The notes under the pieces were generated by a model that saw nothing but the letters and a program-made list of their open reading frames with translations, was not told the origin of the DNA and made no database searches. Source: Saprospiraceae bacterium (GTDB taxonomy: Bacteria; Bacteroidota; Bacteroidia; Chitinophagales; Saprospiraceae). Taken from it: a stretch of 64,000 nt of DNA. The position numbers and the translations under genes are program-made. This document shows positions 43,499 to 52,420 of this stretch, in pieces (positions within the stretch are counted from its first letter, which is position 1; each line of letters starts with the position of its first letter). The DNA is taken from NCBI GenBank assembly GCA_016717655.1, contig JADKFC010000005.1:62001-126000 (forward strand), read 5' to 3'.

Positions 43499-44236
43499 TT
43501 ATCTGGTGCTTCCCAGCCATTCTTTAAATTCCGGGGTTTTTTCTGTGCTGATGATGATGTCTTCTTTAAACTCGGGGTTGAGCCTTAAGTTGATCCTGGC
43601 TTTTGAGTAGGTATTCATCGATGCGATGGAATCGATGTGCACAATGAACTGGCGATTGACCCTGAAAAAATATTTGGGATCCAGCTGGGACTCAAGGTCC
43701 TGCAATTTGTAGTCAGATGCTACCTTATGTCCGTTGCGTTGAACAAAATAACCAATTTTATTTTCAGAATACACATAGGCCATATCAGCTGTATTAACCA
43801 CCGTCAGCTTACTGCCAAATTTGATTAAAAATCTGTTTTTAAATTCATTGAAGTGTTCGGTCAGTTCTTTGTTTTTGACAGGATCAAACCACGACAATTT
43901 TTCAAGCGCCATTTTCAGCTCTTCGCCATTGATGGGTTTCATCAAATAATCAACAGCATTGTGTCTGAAGGCATTGACTGCAAATTCTGAATAGGCGGTA
44001 GTAAAAATAATTTTGCTCTTCACTTCGATGACATTGAAAAGCTCAAAACTATTGCCATCTGCTACCTGAATATCCATAAACAGTACATCTGGTTGTCCGT
44101 TGGACAAGAGGTGACCTGCCAATTCTTCAACCGATTCAAACACACCAGTTTGCTGCCACTCGGGATAAATTTCTTTGACCATGCGAGCCAGTCTTTGTGC
44201 CGCTATCATTTCATCTTCTAAAATAATAAATGTCAT
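43499..44236 (-). CDS. LytTR-type response regulator
   Basis: 245 residues. The receiver domain (TFIILEDEMIAAQRLARMVK, phospho-acceptor Asp in DVLFMDIQVADG, KIIFTTAYSEFAVNAF, switch Lys in LMKPING) is followed by a LytTR DNA-binding domain (KFGSKLTVVNTADMAYVYSE, ESQLDPKYFFRVNRQFIVHI). Its start overlaps the kinase stop by 4 bp, so it is the cognate regulator. LytTR proteins bind direct-repeat sites; a target upstream of the cytochrome-like gene is plausible but not demonstrated. Confidence 0.93.
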   Translation of the reverse strand: MTFIILEDEMIAAQRLARMVKEIYPEWQQTGVFESVEELAGHLLSNGQPDVLFMDIQVADGNSFELFNVIEVKSKIIFTTAYSEFAVNAFRHNAVDYLMKPINGEELKMALEKLSWFDPVKNKELTEHFNEFKNRFLIKFGSKLTVVNTADMAYVYSENKIGYFVQRNGHKVASDYKLQDLESQLDPKYFFRVNRQFIVHIDSIASMNTYSKARINLRLNPEFKEDIIISTEKTPEFKEWLGSTR

Positions 44237-47067
44237 AACCCGTGTTTTTTAATGAGAGGTAAATAAAAGTGGTACTCTGTATTGTTTTCAACTATATAAG
44301 GCTTGGGTAAGCCCATCAATCTGTATCTTTCATAAATATTGTTGTTGCCTATGCCCAAAGAGGCTACACCTCCATTTTTAGGTTGTTTTTCATTGCTGAT
44401 AATGAGAAATTCTTTTTCCCATCTGATCTTGACGGTAAGAGGTTTAGAGCGACTCACTTCATTGTGTTTGACTGCATTTTCTATCAACATCTGAACAGAA
44501 ACAGGTGGTACCAAATAAGATTCAGCTTCCTGATGTGCAAGGGGTTCTATGACCACCGAAATATTATTGCCAAATCTTTCTTTGAGAATGACAATATAGG
44601 TTTCTACCAGATGCAGTTCTTCTGATAAGGCAATAAGTTCTTTTTGACTGCTTTGTGACAGCCTTCGGAAAAACTGGGTAAGATTTTCGGTAAAACGCAC
44701 TCCCCTCTTAGGATCCTCTTCTATCAGTCCGATAAGGGTATTTAAGGTATTAAAGAGGAAATGTGGATCCAATTGACTTTTCAGGTTAATCAACTCGGCC
44801 TCTGTTTTGATCCTCGATAATTCTGATTTGAGTAACTCCACATTTTTTCGTCTTCTCACAAAGGCCTGTAAAGCCAGGATAATCATCAGCACAATCGCCA
44901 GGTAAAACCACCACGTATTATAAAATGCTCTGTGAATTTCAAACTCATAGGTGGTAATGGGTTCATCAAAAAATGCCTGGTTTTCTGTGGCTTTTACTTT
45001 AAACACATACTTGTTGGGTGATAAATGCGGATATGAAACTACCCTATCACCGGTGTACCTCCAGTCAACATCAAAACCCTCCAGTTTGTAGGCATATTGT
45101 ACTGCTCCCGGATTGCCCAACCATCCGGCGGTAAAGCTAAATCTCAGATTGTTTTCGTGCTGCCTGAAAGAATGTTGGTGGGACAGTATGGTTTCGAGAT
45201 TGACTTCCACTTTGTCCAGCCGGGTAACGGGGTGTTTTTTGGACAAGGCCCCTCCCGGACTAAACCTCACCAGGGCATTGGCAATGGCAAAATAACAGTT
45301 TTTTCCGCTGGTTATAAAATTGTTTAGGTAAGAGATACCTGCCTCTCCTTGCTTGTTGAAAGGAAAGGGCAACAAATGCAGGGTGGAGAGTTCGAGGACA
45401 TCAATGGAGTTGTTTCTTATGACCAGGAGGTGGTTCTCATCGTATTTGGACAAGCCCACAATTTGATTTTTTACAAAAAAGGAGTGGGGTACTAAATCCC
45501 ATAGGCCATCTTTATACCTCACCAGGCCCAGGTTTGAGGATGCCATGTAAATCTCACCCGGCAAGCCTTCCATCAATGAAAAAACAGAACCCAACTTGTA
45601 AGGTTTATTGTCTTTCCGATTGATGATTTCTTTCCACTCTGTGGTTTTGACCGATCTGACAAGGGTAAGTCCATTTCTGTCTTTACCATACCATACACCA
45701 CCATAAGCATCGGCATAAATGTCATACACATAGGCTTTAAGCACATGGTCATTGTTATTTTGTTTTTGACTTAGGCCTCCATTTATATCAATGCGCTGAT
45801 GAATCACTCCGGCAAGGGTAGAAACTTCCACAGAAGTATCGTTCGTTTTTTCGATATCTAAAATGGTATTGTCGTGCGTATCAAATAATCGACCTACATG
45901 TGAAAGCGCTTTTGACTCGAGGTCGTATAGGTACAAGCCATTTGAAAATGTTCCAATCCAGATTTTTTTATGGATAACTCTAATAACGGTGATATTCTCA
46001 TTCTTCAAGATCCACCGCCCTTTCTTACCGGTGGGATCAGGACTGGCAAAAACGCCTGCACTGGTGCCCAGGTAAAAATTACTGCCATCAAAGGCAGAAC
46101 ATTGGATATCACTTAATCCGCTTAGCGTATAATGAACAAAGTGATTGCTGGTCCGCAGCAAGGATGCCTTGTTGTCAGAAATCCAAATTTGATTTTCTTT
46201 ATCTACAAAAACATAAGAAATATTTTCTCTGCTTTGGGGCAATTGAATGGTTTGTAAGGTATTGCCCCTCCATTCGTACAACTCATTTCCACTGTGGAAA
46301 ATCAAACTCTGATCAGCACAGTATATGTTGTGGTTTCTCGACCTTGTAGTGTTTTTAAAAAGTGTGGTGATCTTTTTATTGTCTGCTATTTCAATGATTT
46401 CTTTGTCGTAAGTAGCAGCAATGATGGAGCCATTTTTACTAAGACAGAGACTTACGATAATGTAATCTGGAAGCCCTGAAATTTCTTCCGTTTTAAATGT
46501 CTTGCCCTTATCTGGTCTGACCACTGTGATGCCCTGATCAGAGGCTACGAACATCCTGCCTTTGCCATCGGACTGCAGCGCATAGATGTCTTTTGATTTC
46601 AGCGAATTGCATTTATGGAGCAAGCTGTCATTGTTGAAAATATAAACTCCGTCGCCATAGGAAGAAGCCCACCATTGGTGGTTGTCTAAAAATTCAATAT
46701 CGCTGATTTTTGATCTGGTAAACGGGCTTACTTTTGAAATGAGTTGATGGTTGCTGCCATCAATGATATAAATGGATCCTGCAGCCGTTCCCACATAGAT
46801 CTTATTACCCTGCGACTTTAGAGTAGTAATATCCATATTTTGAAGAGAAGGGATGATAATTTCATCATAGCCGTTGTAGATAACGATGCCCTGGCTGGTT
46901 CCCAACCACAGAAAACCAAAGGCATCCTGGGCCATAGCATTCACTTTGTATTCTGCAGAAAGGGGGATTTCTCTGTAATAAGCAACCTGCGCCTGTACCT
47001 GCACAAGTGTCACAAAGGCAATCAGCCAAATGACCAAAACATTTATAATTCTAGACTTCCTCTGCAT
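44233..47067 (-). CDS. Propeller-type LytS/His_kinase sensor histidine kinase
   Basis: 944 residues. The signal peptide ends VQVQAQ. Residues ~30-620 form a two-component-regulator propeller (repeats such as AQDAFGFLWLGTSQGIVIYN, VDKENQIWISDN, and DAYGGVWYGKDRNGLTLVRS). Then comes a Y_Y_Y domain (YAYKLEGFDVDWRYTGD), one membrane helix (WWFYLAIVLMIILALQAFV), a His_kinase domain with the phospho-His in LDPHFLFNTLNTLIG, and a C-terminal ATPase domain (VPPVSVQMLIENAVKHNE, GIGNNNIYERY). The periplasmic propeller probably senses a ligand. The start overlaps the upstream YceI gene by 25 bp. Confidence 0.92.
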   Translation of the reverse strand: MQRKSRIINVLVIWLIAFVTLVQVQAQVAYYREIPLSAEYKVNAMAQDAFGFLWLGTSQGIVIYNGYDEIIIPSLQNMDITTLKSQGNKIYVGTAAGSIYIIDGSNHQLISKVSPFTRSKISDIEFLDNHQWWASSYGDGVYIFNNDSLLHKCNSLKSKDIYALQSDGKGRMFVASDQGITVVRPDKGKTFKTEEISGLPDYIIVSLCLSKNGSIIAATYDKEIIEIADNKKITTLFKNTTRSRNHNIYCADQSLIFHSGNELYEWRGNTLQTIQLPQSRENISYVFVDKENQIWISDNKASLLRTSNHFVHYTLSGLSDIQCSAFDGSNFYLGTSAGVFASPDPTGKKGRWILKNENITVIRVIHKKIWIGTFSNGLYLYDLESKALSHVGRLFDTHDNTILDIEKTNDTSVEVSTLAGVIHQRIDINGGLSQKQNNNDHVLKAYVYDIYADAYGGVWYGKDRNGLTLVRSVKTTEWKEIINRKDNKPYKLGSVFSLMEGLPGEIYMASSNLGLVRYKDGLWDLVPHSFFVKNQIVGLSKYDENHLLVIRNNSIDVLELSTLHLLPFPFNKQGEAGISYLNNFITSGKNCYFAIANALVRFSPGGALSKKHPVTRLDKVEVNLETILSHQHSFRQHENNLRFSFTAGWLGNPGAVQYAYKLEGFDVDWRYTGDRVVSYPHLSPNKYVFKVKATENQAFFDEPITTYEFEIHRAFYNTWWFYLAIVLMIILALQAFVRRRKNVELLKSELSRIKTEAELINLKSQLDPHFLFNTLNTLIGLIEEDPKRGVRFTENLTQFFRRLSQSSQKELIALSEELHLVETYIVILKERFGNNISVVIEPLAHQEAESYLVPPVSVQMLIENAVKHNEVSRSKPLTVKIRWEKEFLIISNEKQPKNGGVASLGIGNNNIYERYRLMGLPKPYIVENNTEYHFYLPLIKKHGL

Positions 47068-47582
47068 TTGACCTTTATTTCTTTGGCAATTTTCTGACTT
47101 ACTATTCTGGGTACATGGATGTTGTAGTCATCGAGGAGGACAGTAAATTCGCTTGAAAAGGTTAGCCCTGTTTTACTGACTTCAATATTGACATCTATAA
47201 GGACTTCGTTGGATACACCATGGACGGTAAGCATGCCCTTGGCCCTAACCTTTTGTTTGCCGAGATTACCTAGGGGTTCTATGATTTTACCAGAAAAGGC
47301 AGCTTCCGGAAAAACGTCAGATTCCATGTAGTTCTCAAAAAAATGTTCTTTTTGGAGTGGGTTATTAAAGCCTTCAAAAAATTTCATATTGGCCTTAAAG
47401 GAGAATTGCTGGCTTTTGACATCCAGTACCCCTAATACGTGGGCATTGCTGGCTTTGATGGTTTCGAGTGGGGCTTCAGAAATAAAACTAATTTTTGCCT
47501 TTGAAGTCTTATACACCTGACCGGAAACCTCTGTTAACAGCAGGGATAAAAAACAAAAACCAAAAAAAAATCTCCCAATCAT
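47043..47582 (-). CDS. YceI-family protein (upstream copy)
   Basis: 179 residues. The signal peptide ends LTEVSG or nearby. The YceI barrel is seen in AKISFISEAPLETIKASNAH, VLGVLDVKSQQFSFKAN, PLQKEHFFENYMESDVFP and GMLTVHGVSNEVLIDV. It is first in the minus-strand run before the sensor kinase, whose start overlaps its stop by 25 bp. The two YceI copies are diverged paralogues rather than a recent duplication. Confidence 0.9.
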   Translation of the reverse strand: MIGRFFFGFCFLSLLLTEVSGQVYKTSKAKISFISEAPLETIKASNAHVLGVLDVKSQQFSFKANMKFFEGFNNPLQKEHFFENYMESDVFPEAAFSGKIIEPLGNLGKQKVRAKGMLTVHGVSNEVLIDVNIEVSKTGLTFSSEFTVLLDDYNIHVPRIVSQKIAKEIKVKCRGSLEL

Positions 47583-47669
47583 GCTTCAAAATTAAAGATT
47601 CCAACACGAGGATGTAAAAACAAGACCTGAAACTGTAAAATTGTTCGGTGAATCAGCAGGCTTAGCCAA

Positions 47670-48839
47670 TTAATGGACCTTTACCTTATCAAACACCGCA
47701 GGCACAATATGGTTTGAAAGGAAACAGGGCTCGCTAAATAACGCAACAACCCCCAGATGAAGTGCGGGGTCAAAAGCAATTTCTGCCCTATAATGGCTTA
47801 CCTGCCCCCCATGAAACATGAGGGTTCTGTTGTTTAGTGTGAGGATTCTCCAGCCAAGTCCATATTTTGAGTCAGTCACCCCTGGCCAGAAATTAAAGTA
47901 CTTGTCATCATAGGCGGTTGAAACCCTGGGCTCAAATGCCAGCCCTAAGGCGGAGGCGGAAATCTGATCGGTTTTGAATCCCATCATGGCAGAGAGCCAG
48001 AACTCCATATCTGTAAGGCTGGCATTAATGCCTCCTGCCGAGGGCGTATTGTAATAGGTGGTATCCAGGTCTCTCAAAGCACCCCCGGCGTGCTGTGGCC
48101 ACACAAAGTGGTCGTTGTGGGCTACACTGGCAAAATCAGAACTGGCATGGTGCATCTGAAGTCTTTTAAAAATAAAGGCATCCAAGGCATCACTGTAAGA
48201 AAGTCCGGTGACAGAGGAAATCACCTCTTCAATTAAGGAAAATGCTGCATTTTGGTAGGCATAGTCCTGACCGGTGATGTCTCTTGGCTTCAATTCGTTG
48301 AGTGCTTTGATCAAAAGGTCCTTGGATTTTCCCATTTCAATCAGATTGCTGTAGGCATGTTCTGTGAGTCCAGTGGTGTGGGCCAGGATGTGCCAGAGCC
48401 TCAGAGAATCGCCCGGCACAGAAGAACCTAAGGTCAGCTGAGGAATGTACTTAGCTACCGGATCATTGAGGTGGATCAAGCCCTTATCTGCCAGCATAGC
48501 AGCCAGGATGCCTGAAAAGCCCTTTGAAAGGCTACCAAGTCTAAAAATGCTTTCTCCATTTACCTTGCCCCCACCCTTGTTTCCGTGGAGCTGCCCATTA
48601 AACCTTCGGTAGATGGTTTTGTCTTTGTACACCACGGCAATGGCATAGGCCGGTTGGCTTGCCAGCCGGTGTTGGTCTATCAAAAAAGAATCCAATTGAC
48701 CCACAGATATTTGGGGTGAAAAAACCGGACTTTGGCTTTTGATACCCTGGACAGGGGCTCCTTCTTTGCAAGACCAACTGATGGATAAAACCAGGAGGAC
48801 GACATAAAGAAAGGCAGTATTTAGCTTGTTTGGCATCAT
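47670..48839 (-). CDS. Beta-lactamase class C-like serine hydrolase, lipoprotein
   Basis: 389 residues. The lipoprotein signal ends SISWSC. Catalytic motifs: SLSKGFSG (S-x-x-K nucleophile), YAYQNAAFS (Y-x-N) and MFHGGQVSH (in place of K-T-G, as in many esterase/peptidase members). The fold covers penicillin-binding protein-like peptidases, esterases and beta-lactamases; peptidoglycan or peptide substrates are possible and resistance function should not be assumed. The gene is monocistronic in appearance, 87 bp from the YceI gene. Confidence 0.88.
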   Translation of the reverse strand: MMPNKLNTAFLYVVLLVLSISWSCKEGAPVQGIKSQSPVFSPQISVGQLDSFLIDQHRLASQPAYAIAVVYKDKTIYRRFNGQLHGNKGGGKVNGESIFRLGSLSKGFSGILAAMLADKGLIHLNDPVAKYIPQLTLGSSVPGDSLRLWHILAHTTGLTEHAYSNLIEMGKSKDLLIKALNELKPRDITGQDYAYQNAAFSLIEEVISSVTGLSYSDALDAFIFKRLQMHHASSDFASVAHNDHFVWPQHAGGALRDLDTTYYNTPSAGGINASLTDMEFWLSAMMGFKTDQISASALGLAFEPRVSTAYDDKYFNFWPGVTDSKYGLGWRILTLNNRTLMFHGGQVSHYRAEIAFDPALHLGVVALFSEPCFLSNHIVPAVFDKVKVH

Positions 48840-49079
48840 TGATTTGGCCGGCGAAAATAAGGAATAGGAAGATTTTAAAAGAACAAAGAACTAAAAACAG
48901 CGACCAATAAAAATCTAAAACCAAATTTTATTTTGTCGATTGAGGAAAGTTTTTTGTCTAAAAACCAAATTAATTAGACCAAATACGCCAACCTTCCATC
49001 ATTTTTATCGTTTCTCTACTTATATAGTGCTACAATCAAAATTTTATTTTTCCGAACAAAAAATCAAGGAATTACATTT

Positions 49080-51413
49080 ATGAAATCCACACTCATTCTT
49101 TTTTTTACGCTCGCCTTGTTTTCTGTTACAGCCCAAACCCAATTTACCCTAAGCGGATATGTAAAAGATGGAGGTACGGGTGAAACCCTGATTGGTGCCA
49201 ACGTATTTAATTTGGCCAATGCCGAACAGGGAACGGCCAGCAATGCTTATGGTTTTTCTTCTTTGACCCTACCCAAAGGCAGCTATAAAATTGTTTTTAG
49301 CTACCTGGGCTTCCAGGAACAGGCTTTTGAAGTGGCAATGGACAAAGATCTGAAGCTGAATGTGGACATGACGGAAGGTATTACCATTGAAGAAATTGTG
49401 GTGTCTGCTGACAAAGAAGAGAGGGCTAAAAATGTAGAGGGCACCCAGATGGGGACTGTGAGCCTGCCTGTAGAAAACATAAAAAAACTGCCTGCTATTT
49501 TTGGTGAGGTAGATTTATTAAAGGCCATCCAATTGTTGCCGGGAGTACGTTCATCGGGTGAAGGCAACGCTGGCTTTTATGTAAGAGGTGGAGGGCCTGA
49601 CCAAAACCTGGTTTTGCTGGATGAGGCGGTGGTATATAATTCTGGCCACATGTTGGGTTTCTTTTCGGTATTTAATGCCGATGCCATCAAGAATACAACT
49701 CTGATCAAAGGAGGAATGCCCGCCAACTATGGAGGCAGGCTTTCGAGTGTATTGGACATCCAGATGAAAGAGGGCAATCAAAAAGAATACAGTGCAGAAG
49801 GAGGAGTAGGATTGATTTCTTCGAGGCTTACCATTCAGGGGCCCATCGTCAAAGATAAAACCTCCTTTATTGTATCAGGCAGAAGGACCTATATTGGTGA
49901 CCTTGCACAGGCAGCCTTAAAAGGCTCAACATTTGAGGGTACCAATTATTATTTTTACGACCTCAATGCCAAAATCAACCACAAATTTTCTGATTCCGAC
50001 CGACTTTTTTTCAGCGCTTATTTCGGGAGGGATGTACTAAAGTTCAGGCAGCCCAAAAGAGATTTCAGGTTTGACCTGCCCTACGGAAATTCAACCGCCA
50101 CCTTGCGTTGGAATCACTTGTTTACCAATAAGCTGTTTTTTAATCTCTCTGCTGTTTACAACGACTATCAGTTTCAGTTCGGTGGAGGCCAGGACGAATT
50201 TGAGTTTAAACTTTTTTCTGGGGTTAAAGACTGGAACCTCAAGCTGGATTTTGATTATTTTGCCGGTACCAAACACAATATCAAGTATGGTTTAAACTAT
50301 ACTTACCACACACTGACACCCAATACAGCCTCTGCAACTTCTGGTGATGTAGAATTTAACACCGGCTTTCTGCCCAAATATGCCAACGAATATGCCCTTT
50401 ACTTTATGGACGACATCAAGGTAAACAACGACCTGGCCATTAATGCAGGTATTCGATATTCCATTTTCTCTCAGCTGGGACCTTATACATCTAAGCTGGA
50501 CAGCACGCAATATGGCACTTTTCAACCCGCCATTACTTATACAGGTATTGAGCCAAGGGTCAATTTTAAATACAAAACCAGTGATGAATCGAGCATAAAG
50601 GGGGGAATTACTTTTACCAACCAATACCTCCATCTGGTGAGCAACTCAAGCAGTACCCTGCCAACAGACATCTGGGTACCTTCAACAGAAATAGTGAAAC
50701 CGCAAAGAGGAGTGCAGTATGCACTTGGCTTTTTCAAAAACTTTAAAAATGACACCTACGAGACTTCTGTTGAAGTGTATTACCGCGATCTGAAAAATCA
50801 AATCGACTATGCTGATGATTATGTTAACGACATAACACAGGAAGTGGAAGATGGCTTTGTATATGGCAAAGGCCGCGCTTATGGTGCTGAGTTTTTTCTC
50901 AAAAAATCAGTAGGTAAATTAAATGGTTGGATTGGTTATACCTTAAGCAGGACCGAGCGCTCATTTGAAAGGATAGAAAATGGAAGGTGGTATCCGGCAG
51001 TTTATGACAGAACCCACGATCTGTCTGTGGTTGTCAATTATCAGTTGTCAAAAAAATGGGAGTTTGGCGGCATCTTTATTTATGGTACCGGAAAATTATT
51101 CACCCCAATCAACGGTTTTTTCTTTACCGAACAAAACCTCAATCTTTTTTATGGTCCCAGAAACAGTCAACGATTGGATGACTACCACCGTATGGATATT
51201 TCCTTTACTTATACCCCAAATCCTGATTCCAAGAAAAAATGGAGGGGGTCATGGAATTTCTCTGTCTACAATCTTTACAATAGAAAAAATCCATTTTTTA
51301 TCAACTACGACATCAACACCGACTTTGAGAAAGGAACTACTTCTATAGAAGGAACCAAGATTACGATCTTCCCTTTTATTCCTTCTATTACCTATAACTT
51401 TAAATTCAATTGA
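49080..51413 (+). CDS. TonB-dependent outer-membrane receptor with CarboxypepD-like N-domain
   Basis: 777 residues. The signal peptide ends VTAQT. Residues ~20-105 are the carboxypeptidase-regulatory-like domain (YVKDGGTGETLIGANVFNLA, SYKIVFSYLGFQEQAFEV). The plug domain has LLKAIQLLPGVRSSGEGNAG and FYVRGGGPDQNLVLLDEAVV. A 22-strand-type barrel ends FPFIPSITYNFKFN. The downstream DUF4249 lipoprotein gene follows after 4 bp, a pairing typical of Bacteroidota import complexes of unknown substrate. No SusD homologue is adjacent. Confidence 0.93.
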   Translation: MKSTLILFFTLALFSVTAQTQFTLSGYVKDGGTGETLIGANVFNLANAEQGTASNAYGFSSLTLPKGSYKIVFSYLGFQEQAFEVAMDKDLKLNVDMTEGITIEEIVVSADKEERAKNVEGTQMGTVSLPVENIKKLPAIFGEVDLLKAIQLLPGVRSSGEGNAGFYVRGGGPDQNLVLLDEAVVYNSGHMLGFFSVFNADAIKNTTLIKGGMPANYGGRLSSVLDIQMKEGNQKEYSAEGGVGLISSRLTIQGPIVKDKTSFIVSGRRTYIGDLAQAALKGSTFEGTNYYFYDLNAKINHKFSDSDRLFFSAYFGRDVLKFRQPKRDFRFDLPYGNSTATLRWNHLFTNKLFFNLSAVYNDYQFQFGGGQDEFEFKLFSGVKDWNLKLDFDYFAGTKHNIKYGLNYTYHTLTPNTASATSGDVEFNTGFLPKYANEYALYFMDDIKVNNDLAINAGIRYSIFSQLGPYTSKLDSTQYGTFQPAITYTGIEPRVNFKYKTSDESSIKGGITFTNQYLHLVSNSSSTLPTDIWVPSTEIVKPQRGVQYALGFFKNFKNDTYETSVEVYYRDLKNQIDYADDYVNDITQEVEDGFVYGKGRAYGAEFFLKKSVGKLNGWIGYTLSRTERSFERIENGRWYPAVYDRTHDLSVVVNYQLSKKWEFGGIFIYGTGKLFTPINGFFFTEQNLNLFYGPRNSQRLDDYHRMDISFTYTPNPDSKKKWRGSWNFSVYNLYNRKNPFFINYDINTDFEKGTTSIEGTKITIFPFIPSITYNFKFN

Positions 51414-51417
51414 TGCC

Positions 51418-52368
51418 ATGAAATTACATTTTTATCTATTTAGTATCCTGGTTTCAGGAATGTTGTTGACTTCATGTGAAGAGCCTTACACCCCTCCAAC
51501 TACCGATGCAGACCAGCAATTTGTGATTGAAGGGTATGTAGAAGAAGGAGAGGGCAGTCTGCCCACTTATGTCATGGTTACCCGAAGTATTCCCTACATC
51601 ACCACCATTGGTCCTGACCAACTGGCCAACATCTTTGTCAAGGATGCCAAGGTAACTGTTTATGATGGTGAAAAGACGGTAGCACTGACCCAGCTCTGCC
51701 TGGGAGACCTTCCTGAAGAGTTAAGAGCGCAGGCAGCGGCTATCCTGGGTATCAATGCCGATAGCACTTCTCTTAATATATGTCTGTATGTAGATTTATT
51801 ACAACAAATCAATAAAAAACAAGGAGGTAAATATGATCTTACGGTAGATATTGATGGCTATGTAATGACATCTACTACAACGATTCCCAACTTTGTACCA
51901 CTTTTTGATGCCCATTTTGAAGAACCACCAGGAGAGCCTTCAGATACACTGGCAGCTCTGTGGTTTAAAATCAAAGATCCTGTTGGACCCAATTACTATC
52001 GTTACTTTACCACCGACGATGAAGGAGATCAGCTGATTGCTCCTTTCCAATCGACCACAGATGATGCTTTTTTTGATGGCAAAGAATTTGACTTCCCGCT
52101 GAATCAAGCCGAAAGAAGAGGTGGTGGAGGAGACGACAATAATAATTTTGATGACTTTGGACTCTTCACAAGAGGAGATAGTCTTACTGTAAAGTGGATG
52201 TGTCTGGACAAGGTACATTTTGACTTTTGGAAAACGCGAGACTTTGCAGCCAATAGCGGAGGCCCATTCTCAAGCTATACCCGGATCAAAACCAATATTA
52301 ATGGTGGTTTGGGTATCTGGGGTGGGTACTCTGTACAAAACTATCGACTGTATTGTCCGCCCAAATAA
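51418..52368 (+). CDS. DUF4249 family surface lipoprotein
   Basis: 316 residues. The lipoprotein signal ends MLLTSC followed by EEPYTPP. Beta-rich segments such as FVIEGYVEEGEGSLPTYVMV, NIFVKDAKVTVYDGEKTVAL and GPNYYRYFTTDDEGDQLIAP match the DUF4249 pattern. Such lipoproteins are partners of TonB receptors. It contains a low-complexity ERRGGGGDDNNNFDD stretch. The gene ends before a bidirectional terminator. Confidence 0.88.
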   Translation: MKLHFYLFSILVSGMLLTSCEEPYTPPTTDADQQFVIEGYVEEGEGSLPTYVMVTRSIPYITTIGPDQLANIFVKDAKVTVYDGEKTVALTQLCLGDLPEELRAQAAAILGINADSTSLNICLYVDLLQQINKKQGGKYDLTVDIDGYVMTSTTTIPNFVPLFDAHFEEPPGEPSDTLAALWFKIKDPVGPNYYRYFTTDDEGDQLIAPFQSTTDDAFFDGKEFDFPLNQAERRGGGGDDNNNFDDFGLFTRGDSLTVKWMCLDKVHFDFWKTRDFAANSGGPFSSYTRIKTNINGGLGIWGGYSVQNYRLYCPPK

Positions 52369-52388
52369 AAAACTCCTATCTACAAATA

Positions 52389-52420
52389 AAAAAGGCTCCA
52401 CAATTGCGGAGCCTTTTTTT
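52389..52420. terminator. Bidirectional terminator between convergent genes
   Basis: Stem GGCTCC/GGAGCC with ~8-base loop, flanked by an A run on the left and a T run on the right, so it can end both the DUF4249 gene and the adhesin-like gene. Confidence 0.85.
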
